From Njordibacter sp905182035 (lineage in GTDB: Bacteria > Pseudomonadota > Gammaproteobacteria > Pseudomonadales > Balneatricaceae): DNA of 64,000 bases. The position numbers were made by a program, and so were the translations under genes. This document shows positions 16,895 through 26,176 of the stretch, piece by piece (position 1 is the stretch's first letter; each line of letters opens with the position of its first letter). The stretch spans positions 2,170,001 to 2,234,000 of the forward strand of contig NZ_CP159831.1 of the NCBI RefSeq assembly GCF_047730075.1, read 5' to 3'. The notes under the pieces were generated by a model. The model did not search any database. It had not been told where the DNA came from and was given only the letters and a program-made list of their open reading frames with translations.

Positions 16895-18694
16895 CTAAAC
16901 TAAGGTTAACAAGGTATCACCAACGGATACAGAGTCGCCTTCTTTAGCCGTTACAGAACCAACCTGACCGGCCTTACTGGCGCGAATTTCAGTTTCCATC
17001 TTCATAGCTTCTAGAATAAATAGTACATCGCCTTCTTGTACCGCTTGGCCAGGTACTGCATGGACCTTCCAAATGTTACCTGCTAAAGGCGCGGTGACCG
17101 GCTCTCCACCGGTGATCGGTGCAGCGGCAGAAGCTGGGGTGGCTGTCATGGCCACTTGGGCCAAACCAACGGCAGAAATGTCACCACCCTCTTCTACTTC
17201 TACCACGTAGCTTTGGCCATTTACACCAATGGTATAAACGGTAGATCCGCCTGCTGCCGGTTTAGGCGTTGTCGCGGCAAGGGCCGACTCTAGCGTAGGC
17301 ACTGGCTCAAAGGCATCAGGATTATCACGATTTTGTAAGAATTTAAGCCCCACTTGAGGGAATAAAGCGTAGGTTAAAACGTCATCTATTTCACGATCAC
17401 CTGGTGCCAATTTAATGTTCTTTTCTTGTGCTAGGCCACGTAATTCTGTGGTGAGATTATCCAATTCGTCTTCAATAAGGTCTGCAGGACGGCAGGTAAT
17501 GGCTTCAGCGCCATCGAGCACGCGGGTTTGCAATTCTTTATTGAACGGTGCCATGGCAGCGCCGTATTCACCTTTCAAAATGCCTGCAGTTTCTTTAGTA
17601 ATGGTTTTGTATCTTTCACCCGTCAATATATTCAACACAGACTGGGTACCCACAATTTGTGAGGTTGGAGTCACTAGAGGAATAACACCTAAGTCTTCAC
17701 GTACCCTTGGGATTTCTGCTAGCACTTCATCAAGTCTATCTGCAGCACCTTGCTCTCTAAGCTGGCTTTCCATGTTGGTTAGCATGCCACCTGGCACTTG
17801 GGCCACTAGAATGCGGGAGTCTACACCCCTAAGAGAACCTTCCCACTGGGCATATTTTTTACGCACATCGCGGAAGTAAGCTGCCACTTCCTCTAGGGCA
17901 TTGATGTCTAGCCCTGTATCTCGATCACTGCCTTCAAAAATAGACACCACGGATTCAGTAGGCGAATGACCGTAGGTCATAGACATGGAAGATATAGAGG
18001 TGTCAACGTTATCAATACCTGCTTCTGCAGCCTTTAAGATAGCCGCTGTAGATAAGCCTGTGGTGGCATGGCATTGCATGTGCACTGGCATGTTGGTTTC
18101 AGCCTTAAGGCGGCTTACCAATTCAAACGCCGTATAAGGGTTCAATAACCCTGCCATGTCTTTAATACAGATGGAGTCGGCGCCCTGGTCTTCAATTTTT
18201 TTAGCTAAATCAACCCAATAATCAATATTGTGCAGCGCGCTTAAGGTGTATGAAATGGCACCTTGGGCATGCTTGCCAGTTTCTTTAACAGCGGCAATAG
18301 CTGTGGATAAATTGCGAGCATCATTCATGGCGTCAAACACTCGGAACACATCAACACCGTTAATTGCAGCACGCTCTACAAACTTGCGTACTACGTCATC
18401 TGCATAGTGGCGGTAACCAAGAATATTTTGGGCGCGAAACAGCATTTGTTGTGGCGTCTTAGGCATGGCCGCCTTAAGGGCGCGTATACGTTGCCACGGA
18501 TCTTCACCCAAATAACGAATGCATGAATCGAAGGTAGCTCCACCCCATGTTTCTACAGACCAATACCCTATTTCATCTAACTTGGGGGCAATTGGGAGCA
18601 TGTCGGCCAAGCGCATGCGCGTAGCAAATAGAGACTGATGGGCGTCACGTAGGACGACATCGGTAATACCTAAAGGTTGTTTAATAGCGGTCAT
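16895..18694 (-). CDS. oadA: Oxaloacetate decarboxylase, alpha subunit
   Basis: OadA transfers the carboxyl group of oxaloacetate to biotin. The 599-residue protein has an N-terminal carboxyltransferase TIM barrel (LGITDVVLRDAHQSLFATRMR; metal-binding MQCHATTG near residue 207), a central PYC/OADA domain, an Ala/Pro linker and a C-terminal biotinyl domain with the biotin lysine in EAMKMET. Together with oadB and oadG this is a complete sodium-pumping decarboxylase, which fits the sodium-driven flagellar stator nearby. Confidence 0.95.
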   Translation of the reverse strand: MTAIKQPLGITDVVLRDAHQSLFATRMRLADMLPIAPKLDEIGYWSVETWGGATFDSCIRYLGEDPWQRIRALKAAMPKTPQQMLFRAQNILGYRHYADDVVRKFVERAAINGVDVFRVFDAMNDARNLSTAIAAVKETGKHAQGAISYTLSALHNIDYWVDLAKKIEDQGADSICIKDMAGLLNPYTAFELVSRLKAETNMPVHMQCHATTGLSTAAILKAAEAGIDNVDTSISSMSMTYGHSPTESVVSIFEGSDRDTGLDINALEEVAAYFRDVRKKYAQWEGSLRGVDSRILVAQVPGGMLTNMESQLREQGAADRLDEVLAEIPRVREDLGVIPLVTPTSQIVGTQSVLNILTGERYKTITKETAGILKGEYGAAMAPFNKELQTRVLDGAEAITCRPADLIEDELDNLTTELRGLAQEKNIKLAPGDREIDDVLTYALFPQVGLKFLQNRDNPDAFEPVPTLESALAATTPKPAAGGSTVYTIGVNGQSYVVEVEEGGDISAVGLAQVAMTATPASAAAPITGGEPVTAPLAGNIWKVHAVPGQAVQEGDVLFILEAMKMETEIRASKAGQVGSVTAKEGDSVSVGDTLLTLV

Positions 18695-18748
18695 GTATTT
18701 ACGCCTGTACTAATAATCTAATATGAAAAATAGGGGATGAAGCGGCTA

Positions 18749-19003
18749 TCAATGATGTTGACGATAACGGTGCACTGCTGCGCTTAACACCGCCATTAAC
18801 TGGGAGTCATTAGCAACTTGCTGCGAAGGTGAGACCATTGTCAAAGGAGCCTTTACCAGCACATCTTCCACAGGTGTAAACCGCAACACAGTAGCAGACA
18901 TGATTTTGGTGGCAAACACCAATAACGTAAGAAAAGTAAACACAAAGCCCATGCCAAACACCATTAAGGTGAGGCCTTCGAGCATTAAGTCGGATGTTGG
19001 CAC
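18749..19003 (-). CDS. oadG: Oxaloacetate decarboxylase, gamma subunit
   Basis: OadG is a small membrane anchor that holds the alpha and beta subunits together. The 84-residue protein has one N-terminal helix in LEGLTLMVFGMGFVFTFLTLLVFATKIMS and a hydrophilic tail ending in a His-rich RYRQHH. It starts with GTG at 19003, eight bases after GGAG. It is the first gene of oadGAB, and two small hairpins lie just upstream. Confidence 0.9.
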   Translation of the reverse strand: MPTSDLMLEGLTLMVFGMGFVFTFLTLLVFATKIMSATVLRFTPVEDVLVKAPLTMVSPSQQVANDSQLMAVLSAAVHRYRQHH

Positions 19004-19024
19004 GGTAGCAGCTCCGGTTTTTTT

Positions 19025-19066
19025 GCCGCTTGTGGCGGCTTATTTATGCAGCCATGGTGAGGCTGC
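19025..19066. promoter_or_regulatory. Two adjacent hairpins in the oadG leader
   Basis: GCCGC-TTGTG-GCGGC (19025-19039) and GCAGCC-ATGGTGA-GGCTGC (19048-19066) are two perfect inverted repeats in the 5' region of oadG. The A-tract on the minus strand means they are not a standard terminator for oadG transcripts. A role in mRNA stability or translation is possible. The rest of the 19004-19210 gap shows nothing I can name. Confidence 0.35.
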
Positions 19067-19210
19067 TTATCATTTCAATCTGACAATTTACCCAGTTGTG
19101 GCCAAAGTCGCAAGAATACTCAGTATAAAAACCAATGATTTTACTATCGCCTCCAAAAACGTCAAAAAAATTCAACAACACGACTTCTTTTGCTCAATTT
19201 AAACAACAAA

Positions 19211-20668
19211 CTAACTTTTTGGTCGATACACACCCACATTCTCGAAACCCTGATCTTTAATGTGCAACGCATGTAATTGGCTCATTACACCCTTTTCACA
19301 ATAAAGCAGGTAATTTCGGCTTTGATCAAAACTCAGAAACTGTTTGTTAATTTGGAAAAAAGGCACCATGACAATGTCTACACCTGGCAGGTTTAGTGGC
19401 TTTTTTTGTTGCTCGCCACTGGCCCGTACATCCACTACCACATCATTGACCTGTAATTGCTGCTTAGACGTGAATGGCCTTTGCTCTTTAAGCTCTTCTG
19501 GAATCTTGTCTATACTGGTCACACAGGTTTTTTCTAAGGCTTGTTCAAGCACATCAAAGTTAAAATTTTGCTCTTCTTCCACCACACGTTTTAGTTGTGC
19601 CCTTACCGTAGGTCGATCGGAAATCACACCGCAGTATTCAGGCATACACGCGGCAAACTCATAGGCACCAATTTTAGTGGCTAGGTCTATGATGTCTTGT
19701 TTGTCGTAGGTAATTAAAGGGCGTAATACTAACCCTTCGGTCACACGATCAATCACACCCAAGTTGGTTAGGGTTTGACTTGACACCTGTGCAATACTTT
19801 CCCCAGTAATCATGGCTTCTGCTTTTATTTTAACCGCCACTCGCTCCGCGGCCCTATGCATCATGCGCTTTAGCACCACCCCCATATGAGAATGATCGAC
19901 GTTTTGTAATATTTCACCCACCACTTCTTCAAACGGTACAGATATAAATTTAACCCGTGCAGAGGAACCAAACTTTTTCCACAAATAATACGAAACCTGC
20001 TTTACCCCAGCTTCGTGGGCTGCACCACCTAAATTAAAAAACACAAAATGAGTTTTTGCACCACGCTTCATGGTGAGGTAACTAGCGACGATAGAGTCAA
20101 AACCACCAGAAATTAACGACACCACAGGTTCTTGACTACCTTGCGGGTAACCACCAAGGCCATCAATACGGCGCTCCACCACAAACACCGTATCACCCTT
20201 CACTTCTAAATTAACCGTCACCTCTGGGGTGTGAAGATCTACTTTTAGCACTTCAGTCTGCTGTAATAAACCAGCACCTATGTATCGCTCCATTTCACTA
20301 GAAGTAAAATCATGCTGCCCAGAACGTTTAACACGCACCACGAAACGCTTGCCTATTAAGCGCTCTGACCAAACATTCTTGACAATGCCTAGCACCTGAT
20401 CAAGGTTTTCTAATGGGTATTCTTGCACTTCAATAATATTAGCTATGCCAGGGGTGTCGCCCAACGCCATAACAATTTCTTCGTATAGGGCATCGGCCTC
20501 TGGTGGACAATCTATGTCTACACGATCCCATAAACCACGCACCTTGATCTTTGGCTCAATCCGTTGCAGGATGATCTGTAAGTTCGACTGTAACCGCTGG
20601 ATAAAACGTTTTCTTACGGGACGACTCTTAATAGTGATTTCAGGAAAGAGTTTAACAATGAATTTCAT
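19211..20668 (-). CDS. thiI: tRNA 4-thiouridine synthetase ThiI
   Basis: ThiI makes 4-thiouridine in tRNA and supplies sulfur for thiamine. The start at 20668 (MKFIVKLFPEITIKSRPVRKRF) matches E. coli ThiI; an in-frame ATG six codons upstream is possible. The order is a ferredoxin-like and THUMP region (to about residue 165), a PP-loop ATPase domain with SGGFDSIVAS near residue 190, and a C-terminal rhodanese domain with the active cysteine in YCEKGVM. The rhodanese domain makes it the long, gamma-type ThiI. Confidence 0.96.
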   Translation of the reverse strand: MKFIVKLFPEITIKSRPVRKRFIQRLQSNLQIILQRIEPKIKVRGLWDRVDIDCPPEADALYEEIVMALGDTPGIANIIEVQEYPLENLDQVLGIVKNVWSERLIGKRFVVRVKRSGQHDFTSSEMERYIGAGLLQQTEVLKVDLHTPEVTVNLEVKGDTVFVVERRIDGLGGYPQGSQEPVVSLISGGFDSIVASYLTMKRGAKTHFVFFNLGGAAHEAGVKQVSYYLWKKFGSSARVKFISVPFEEVVGEILQNVDHSHMGVVLKRMMHRAAERVAVKIKAEAMITGESIAQVSSQTLTNLGVIDRVTEGLVLRPLITYDKQDIIDLATKIGAYEFAACMPEYCGVISDRPTVRAQLKRVVEEEQNFNFDVLEQALEKTCVTSIDKIPEELKEQRPFTSKQQLQVNDVVVDVRASGEQQKKPLNLPGVDIVMVPFFQINKQFLSFDQSRNYLLYCEKGVMSQLHALHIKDQGFENVGVYRPKS

Positions 20669-20737
20669 ACTGTAGTTTTCAAACAATTAAATAATGGGAT
20701 CTGCCGCCATTATACCAATGAACAGGAGGCAAGCTCT

Positions 20738-21169
20738 ATGCCCAATACACAAACAATTAACGGCAGCTGTTTATGTGGCCAGATACGTTATAAAGCCGTT
20801 GCAGCGCCGTTGTTTCAGGCCCACTGTCATTGTCAGGATTGCCGTAAAAACGGCGGCTCTGCATTTGCAGCCTTGGCGTTTGTGTCTATTGAAACCCTTA
20901 GCTGGCAAGGTGAAACTAAAACCTTTAGCCACAGGGCCGATTCTGGCACTATTATGACCAAGCATTTTTGCCCTAACTGTGGCAGCCAACTATTTGGCAC
21001 TAACAGCACCAGACCAGACCGTATACATATTAAAGTAGGCACTATGGAGGATGCTGCATGGTTTCAACCACAATGTAATGTGTGGGCCAGTAGCCGCCTC
21101 CCCTCTACACCCATAAGTCCAGACGTTAAAGACTTTGCTACCATGCCTATAGCGCGAGCCAAAAAATAG
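20738..21169 (+). CDS. GFA (glutathione-dependent formaldehyde-activating) family protein
   Basis: A 143-residue zinc-binding protein of the GFA family. Visible cysteine pairs are GSCLCGQIRY near residue 10 and HCHCQDCRKNGGSAF near residue 33, then HFCPNCGSQLF near residue 80, the typical zinc ligands. Most members have no proven substrate; some bind glutathione adducts. It is divergent from thiI with a 50-base gap and seems to be a single-gene unit. Confidence 0.9.
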   Translation: MPNTQTINGSCLCGQIRYKAVAAPLFQAHCHCQDCRKNGGSAFAALAFVSIETLSWQGETKTFSHRADSGTIMTKHFCPNCGSQLFGTNSTRPDRIHIKVGTMEDAAWFQPQCNVWASSRLPSTPISPDVKDFATMPIARAKK

Positions 21170-21498
21170 CTCAACCCGTTGGCATTAAGGCTAATCAGAG
21201 ATTTTTAAGTCATTTAGCTTCAATATTTCCTATTGGCGAATATTTAATGGTATTTTTCATTTTTACGGTATAAATATCGCATTAGAAACTACACTTAACT
21301 ACCCTAGAATTTTATCTTAAAATAATTGTTAAGATTATGATATATATAGCTTTAAATATACTATTTCATCTTTCCTTTGGTAGCCTATAGGAAACAAAAC
21401 AAGTGTTTGCATTTAAACTTCATTCATTGCACTTATAGCATTGACTGCAGTCATGTGATGATGCAAATTGTGCTCATAACCTTAACTGGACCTGCATT
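21170..21498. other. AT-rich non-coding gap before the CoA-transferase gene
   Basis: These 329 bases are AT-rich and hold no convincing reading frame. A palindrome GACTGCAGTC lies near 21444-21453, close to the downstream start, and may be an operator. I could not place a promoter with proper spacing. Confidence 0.4.
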
Positions 21499-22770
21499 AT
21501 GAGTGAACAAGAACAACCCAACCTCAACGATTACATTGCCCAACAGCGCCAAAAATCCTGTTTCGCAGGTTTTCCTTTAGAGGGCAAACGGGTGATCGAT
21601 TTATCCAGCGTAGTGGCTGCGCCTTACTGTGCAGCCCTACTTGGTGACGCAGGTGCGGAAATCATTAAGGTTGAAAACCCAATGGCGCCAGATGCCCTGC
21701 GAGGCTGGGGCACCCATGCAGCAACTGGCATAGAACCTTATCACGCTTACATTGGCAGAAATAAACTACCTATCACCCTTAACCTTAAGTCAGAAGCAGG
21801 TAAACAGGCCTTTTTGGATCTGATTCAATCTGCCGATGTGCTTATAGAAAATATGCGCCTAGGGGTTATGGATCGCTTAGGCTTAAGCCACAACGCATTA
21901 CTAGAACTTAACCCAGGGCTCGTCATTGGCAAGGTATCTGGTTATGGTATGACTGGCCCCCATGCCCACCAGCCAGGTTTTGGCACCTTAGCTGAAGCCT
22001 ATAGTGGCTTCTCATACCTTAACGGCTATGAAGAAACTGGCCCTACCAGTCCACCCATAGCCTTGGCAGACCTTACCACCGGAATTCACTTAGCCTATGC
22101 TGTGAGCCTAGCGCTGCATCAAAGTAAGCGCGGAGAAAGCGGCGGCCAAGTGGTGGATATTTCTTTGTACGAACCTTTGTTTGGTTACTTAGGTGGTGAA
22201 TTTATCGGTTACCAATTAACAGGTGAAATTCCCAAACCGATCGGTAACGAACTGAGGGCCGCAGCCCCTCGCAACAACTACCAAACCAGTGATGGTTTGT
22301 GGGTGGCTATGTCTTGTTCCAACCAAAAAACATGGGAACGTTTAGCCGAAGTCATGGGCCAGCCCCAGCTCATTCATGACCCTCGCTTTAAGACTAATAA
22401 CGATCGTATTCAGGCCGATAGCCGTATCGCTCTCAATCAAATTATAAAAGCCTGGGTGTTGAGTAAAACCAACCAAGAAGCGCTGGAGCTATTCCGCCGA
22501 GAAGGCATCACAGCCGGCCCTATTATGTCTATGAAGGAAATAGACGAAGACCCGCACTACGAAGCTCGTGGCAGCATTATCAGGGTGACAGACCCAGTAT
22601 CGGGCGTAGAACTTAAAATGCCTGATGTGCCCTTCCGTATGGGCGACAATTCAGAGGCTAATAAGAAGTCTAGACTTCGTTTTCCAGGCCTACCGATGGG
22701 CTCTGCCAACCAAGTGGTGTACCGCGATTTATTGGGTTATAACCAAGAGCAAATTGATCAGCTTGGCTAG
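21499..22770 (+). CDS. CaiB/BaiF family (class III) CoA-transferase
   Basis: Class III CoA-transferases move CoA between carboxylic acids such as carnitine-type betaines, oxalate or succinate. The 423-residue protein has the N-terminal GKRVIDLSSVVAAPYCAALLGDAGAEIIKVENP, the LKSEAGKQAFLDLIQSADVLIENMRLGVMDRLGL block, and the catalytic aspartate region PPIALADLTTGIHLAYA near residue 198. The C-terminal GITAGPIMSMKEIDEDPHYEARG is also typical. It is convergent with the betaine-type transporter genes, separated by a strong terminator. The substrate is not deducible; a betaine or its breakdown product is a guess from context. Confidence 0.88.
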   Translation: MSEQEQPNLNDYIAQQRQKSCFAGFPLEGKRVIDLSSVVAAPYCAALLGDAGAEIIKVENPMAPDALRGWGTHAATGIEPYHAYIGRNKLPITLNLKSEAGKQAFLDLIQSADVLIENMRLGVMDRLGLSHNALLELNPGLVIGKVSGYGMTGPHAHQPGFGTLAEAYSGFSYLNGYEETGPTSPPIALADLTTGIHLAYAVSLALHQSKRGESGGQVVDISLYEPLFGYLGGEFIGYQLTGEIPKPIGNELRAAAPRNNYQTSDGLWVAMSCSNQKTWERLAEVMGQPQLIHDPRFKTNNDRIQADSRIALNQIIKAWVLSKTNQEALELFRREGITAGPIMSMKEIDEDPHYEARGSIIRVTDPVSGVELKMPDVPFRMGDNSEANKKSRLRFPGLPMGSANQVVYRDLLGYNQEQIDQLG

Positions 22771-22786
22771 CTTAGATACATAACGC

Positions 22787-22814
22787 AAAAAGGGTAGCCT
22801 AAGCTACCCTTTTG
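22787..22814. terminator. Bidirectional terminator between the CoA-transferase gene and proV
   Basis: A perfect inverted repeat AAAAGGGTAGC-CTAA-GCTACCCTTTT lies between two convergent genes. A tracts and T tracts on both sides allow termination in both directions. Confidence 0.9.
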
Positions 22815-22831
22815 TTCAAATAACCTTAACC

Positions 22832-23881
22832 TTAACGATAAGTTACTTGCTCTCCATCATGACTTTCTGGACGGGCAATACCACCAATCATGTCAGCCAA
22901 GGTAACCACACCAACCACTTCGCCGTCGCGCATAACGTTAGCGCTAGTTACGTCAGCTTTAACCATGGCCGGCATGGCTAACTCCAAAATAACATTTTCA
23001 GCAAATTCTAAACCAGTGTCAGTAGTCCCTGGCTCCATTACAGAGCACACATCCAATACACGTGCACGGTTGATGTCTTTGATGAAGTCACGTACATAGT
23101 CATCAGCAGGGTCTAACACAATTTCTTGTGGAGAACCCTGTTGAATTACGGCACCGTCACGAAGGATAACAATATTGTCACCAATATTGAGGGCTTCATC
23201 CAGATCGTGAGTGATGAAGATAATAGTTTTATGTAGTTCTTCCTGTAAGTCCAACAAGATATCTTGCATGTCATTACGAATTAATGGATCCAAGGCCGAG
23301 AAGGCTTCGTCCATTAGTAGAATTTCAGCATCCGTCGCTAAGGCGCGAGCCAAACCTACACGTTGTTGCATACCACCAGATAACTGTGCTGGATAGTTGT
23401 GCTCAAAACCAGACAGGCCTACTCGTTCGATCCACTTTTGGGCACGCTCATTCATTTCTACTTTATCGGTGCCTTTAATCTTTAAGCCATAACCAACGTT
23501 GTCGATAACATTACGATGAGGTAACAAGGCAAACTTTTGGAATACCATGGACATTTTATTTCGGCGAAAATCCCGTAACTCTTGACTGGACATGGCTAAA
23601 ACGTTTTCACCGTCAATCACTATTTCACCAGACGTAGGCTCAATCAAACGGTTTAAGTGACGAATCAAGGTCGACTTTCCTGAACCCGACAAACCCATAA
23701 TCACCTGAATACGGCGGGCAGGAATGTCTATATTGACATTATTTAAGCCGAGAACATGCTTATACTCAGCTTGCAATGATGCTTTAGTGGCCCCATCTTC
23801 GACCTTTTGCACCATAGCTTTACCGTTAGGACCAAAAATCTTATATAGATTCTTAATGGAAATCTTAATATCAGACACCAT
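22832..23881 (-). CDS. proV: Glycine betaine/proline ABC transporter ATPase ProV
   Basis: ProV powers uptake of quaternary ammonium compounds. From the ATG at 23881 (MVSDIKISIKNLYKIFGP, with AAGGAGG just upstream) the protein is 349 residues. Visible motifs are Walker A GLSGSGKST, signature LSGGMQQRVG, and Walker B LLMDEAFSALDP. The C-terminal 80 residues form a short CBS-like regulatory tail (MKADVTSANVMRDGEVVGVVTLADMIGGIAR). The start overlaps the proW stop by 11 bases. A longer frame from 23938 lies inside proW and is unlikely. Confidence 0.92.
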   Translation of the reverse strand: MVSDIKISIKNLYKIFGPNGKAMVQKVEDGATKASLQAEYKHVLGLNNVNIDIPARRIQVIMGLSGSGKSTLIRHLNRLIEPTSGEIVIDGENVLAMSSQELRDFRRNKMSMVFQKFALLPHRNVIDNVGYGLKIKGTDKVEMNERAQKWIERVGLSGFEHNYPAQLSGGMQQRVGLARALATDAEILLMDEAFSALDPLIRNDMQDILLDLQEELHKTIIFITHDLDEALNIGDNIVILRDGAVIQQGSPQEIVLDPADDYVRDFIKDINRARVLDVCSVMEPGTTDTGLEFAENVILELAMPAMVKADVTSANVMRDGEVVGVVTLADMIGGIARPESHDGEQVTYR

Positions 23882-24761
23882 GGCCTCCTTGACGGTGCTT
23901 TTGCAACCGCTTGCCGTACTGTTGTGAAACTCGGTCAAATATAACGGCCAAGGCTACAATGGCCAAACCGTTCATCAAACCTAATGCGAGATACTGGTTA
24001 GAAACCGCACGCAATACTGGCACACCTAAACCCTTGACACCAATCATAGAGGCAATAACAACCATGGCCAAGGCCATCATAATCGTTTGGTTTACACCCG
24101 CAAAAATATTAGGTAACGCCAAAGGAATTTGAACATCAAATAATTTCTGCCGATAATTAGAGCCAAAGGCTTCAGCAGCTTCTAGCACTTCTTTATCCAC
24201 CAGACGAATGCCTAAATTTGTTAAGCGCACAATAGGAGGTAAGGCGTAGATACACACTGCAATCAGGCCAGGCACCTTACCAATACCCAGCAACATCACC
24301 ACCGGTATCAAATAGACAAAACTAGGAATAGTTTGCATTATGTCCAGGACAGGAGTTACCCCTGCCTGCACACGATTGGAACGGGACATCAAAATTCCCA
24401 GAGGGATACCCAAGCCAATGCACAAGAAAGTCGCCACAGAAATAATGGCCACTGTGGCCATGGTATCTTCCCACATACCGAAATAACCAATAGCTAAAAA
24501 CGATACGATAGTGCCAATGACGATACCAATACTGCGTGCGCCAAGCCACGCTAGAACAGCAAATATCAAAATCATAATGGGCCAAGGTGCACTCATTAAA
24601 AGCTTTTCAAACCACACCATAAAATACATTAATGGATCAAAGAAACCCTCAATCGCCTCACCGTTCTCTCGAGAAAACTCACGAAAGGCAAGATCGATGC
24701 CTTTTTTTAGGTCTCTTAAGTCTGTTCGCCCCATTGAAGGGAAGTCGTCAAATAATTCCAC
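23871..24761 (-). CDS. proW: Glycine betaine/proline ABC transporter permease ProW
   Basis: The permease has 296 residues with about six or seven membrane helices and the binding-protein-dependent transport motif EAAEAFGSNYRQKLFDVQIPLALPNIFAGVNQTIMMALAMVVIASMIGVKGLG near residues 195-245. The first 45 residues are cytoplasmic and charged. It lies downstream of proX, from which it is separated by a terminator-like hairpin, and its stop overlaps proV. Confidence 0.94.
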   Translation of the reverse strand: MELFDDFPSMGRTDLRDLKKGIDLAFREFSRENGEAIEGFFDPLMYFMVWFEKLLMSAPWPIMILIFAVLAWLGARSIGIVIGTIVSFLAIGYFGMWEDTMATVAIISVATFLCIGLGIPLGILMSRSNRVQAGVTPVLDIMQTIPSFVYLIPVVMLLGIGKVPGLIAVCIYALPPIVRLTNLGIRLVDKEVLEAAEAFGSNYRQKLFDVQIPLALPNIFAGVNQTIMMALAMVVIASMIGVKGLGVPVLRAVSNQYLALGLMNGLAIVALAVIFDRVSQQYGKRLQKHRQGGHGV

Positions 24762-24787
24762 AATTTTTCCTGCTCAGTTAAAACATT

Positions 24788-24825
24788 AAAAAAAAGCCTG
24801 CTAACAAAGTTAGCAGGCTTTTTAA
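24788..24825 (-). terminator. Intercistronic terminator or attenuator between proX and proW
   Basis: A 15-base perfect stem (AAAAAGCCTGCTAAC, loop AAA, GTTAGCAGGCTTTTT) lies 13 bases past the proX stop and about 25 bases before proW. It probably ends most transcripts after proX, so that the binding protein is made in excess over the permease and ATPase. Confidence 0.85.
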
Positions 24826-24837
24826 ATAACCCTTAGG

Positions 24838-25842
24838 TTAGTTTAAAGATTTTTTGATTAAGTTCGCAGCTTGAACACCAACCCACGGGGTCCAAACATC
24901 TTCATGGTTCATAAGGAACTCAATCGCCGCATCTTCACCACCAGCTTGGTTATCAGCCATATACACTAGCATTGCGCCCATGGCGTCTGCTGGGTATTCA
25001 CGTGCCGTGATGTAAGCAGCAGCTTTAGGATCATTGTTCTTCATGAAAGAATCAGTAACAATGGTGTTGATTTCAGAGACACTCCAAGAGGTTGGCTGTG
25101 GATCCGCACACTCAGCTTGAGTAGTACAGCTAAGCCAGACATCCATTCCTTGAAATGGCACACCAAAATCAAGCATCTGCATATTATACTTGCCCATCAT
25201 CGCTGTTGGAGACCAGTAGTAACCAAAGTAGTCGTCACCACGTTGCACAGCCTTAGCCATAGCACCGTCAAGACCTGCAGCAGAACCTGGATCAACTAAC
25301 ACCCAGCCCTTCGCTTCCATATCAAACGCTGTGAATAAGTTATTATTAATTTGCTGACAACCCCAACCTGCAGGGCAACTCACGAACGCACCTTTAGATG
25401 GATCTTCATTGTATGGGAACAATTCTGGGTGCTCGATGACGTCCAGCACAGTTTTAAGTTCTGGATGATTCTCTAGCGTATAGCTAGGTACAACCCATCC
25501 TTCACCAGCACCCATAATCGGCATAGGATTCATCGAATGTAAGCTGCCAGCTGCAATGGCAGCTTTCAGCGGAGCTTCTACCGATTGGGTCCATAATTCA
25601 GGGGCAATATCTGGTACACCTTTAGTGTCCATAGAAGCGAAAGTAGTCAGAGTTGCACCTGGAACCAATTCAACAGTGCAACCGTAACCTTCTTCCAGGA
25701 TAATTTTGTCTACGTTAGCCATAAACTCGGCAGATGCCCAGTTCATTTCTGCAATAGTTACGTCGCCACAGGCAGCGATAGCGCCTTGGGACATGGCAGT
25801 TGCTAAACCAGCAACAGCAATACCTTTAACAAACTTATTCAT
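24838..25842 (-). CDS. proX: Glycine betaine-type substrate-binding protein ProX
   Basis: The periplasmic binding protein of the transporter. The 334 residues start with a signal peptide (MNKFVKGIAVAGLATAMSQGAIAAC) followed by GDVTIAEMNWASAEFMANVDKIILEEGYGC. Later segments ELWTQSVEAP, GWVVPSYT and YFGYYWSPTAMMGKYNM supply tryptophans and tyrosines of the kind that form the aromatic cage for quaternary amines. It is the first gene of proXWV. The exact ligand (glycine betaine, proline betaine, carnitine) cannot be read from the sequence. Confidence 0.92.
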   Translation of the reverse strand: MNKFVKGIAVAGLATAMSQGAIAACGDVTIAEMNWASAEFMANVDKIILEEGYGCTVELVPGATLTTFASMDTKGVPDIAPELWTQSVEAPLKAAIAAGSLHSMNPMPIMGAGEGWVVPSYTLENHPELKTVLDVIEHPELFPYNEDPSKGAFVSCPAGWGCQQINNNLFTAFDMEAKGWVLVDPGSAAGLDGAMAKAVQRGDDYFGYYWSPTAMMGKYNMQMLDFGVPFQGMDVWLSCTTQAECADPQPTSWSVSEINTIVTDSFMKNNDPKAAAYITAREYPADAMGAMLVYMADNQAGGEDAAIEFLMNHEDVWTPWVGVQAANLIKKSLN

Positions 25843-26176
25843 TTAAAACTCCGTTATTGTAATTAGATAGGATTAATCTTTAAGAGGTAATAAAAAATAA
25901 CAAAACAAGATCACATTCACAAGCCTACAGCCTTATTAAACGCACCTCTGCCGCACATAGATATATATATGACGCAGATAGTCTACTTTGCTAAACCGAA
26001 GTAAACAACAGTGGCCTATAGTTAATGTTGGAAAAGCCTTTGGAGTAAAATCAAGCTTAAACTGACTATTGTTAAAAAAGCGGCCTATTTGCAAGTATGG
26101 CAATATTAAAACAATATTGTCACGAGAGAGTTACGCAGTTATATTTACACTACAAGCCACATTAAAAGGCGATTCA

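Noticed and set aside
21499..22770. DMSP CoA-transferase/lyase DddD
   Set aside because: DddD has two CoA-transferase domains and about 830 residues; this protein has one domain and 423 residues.
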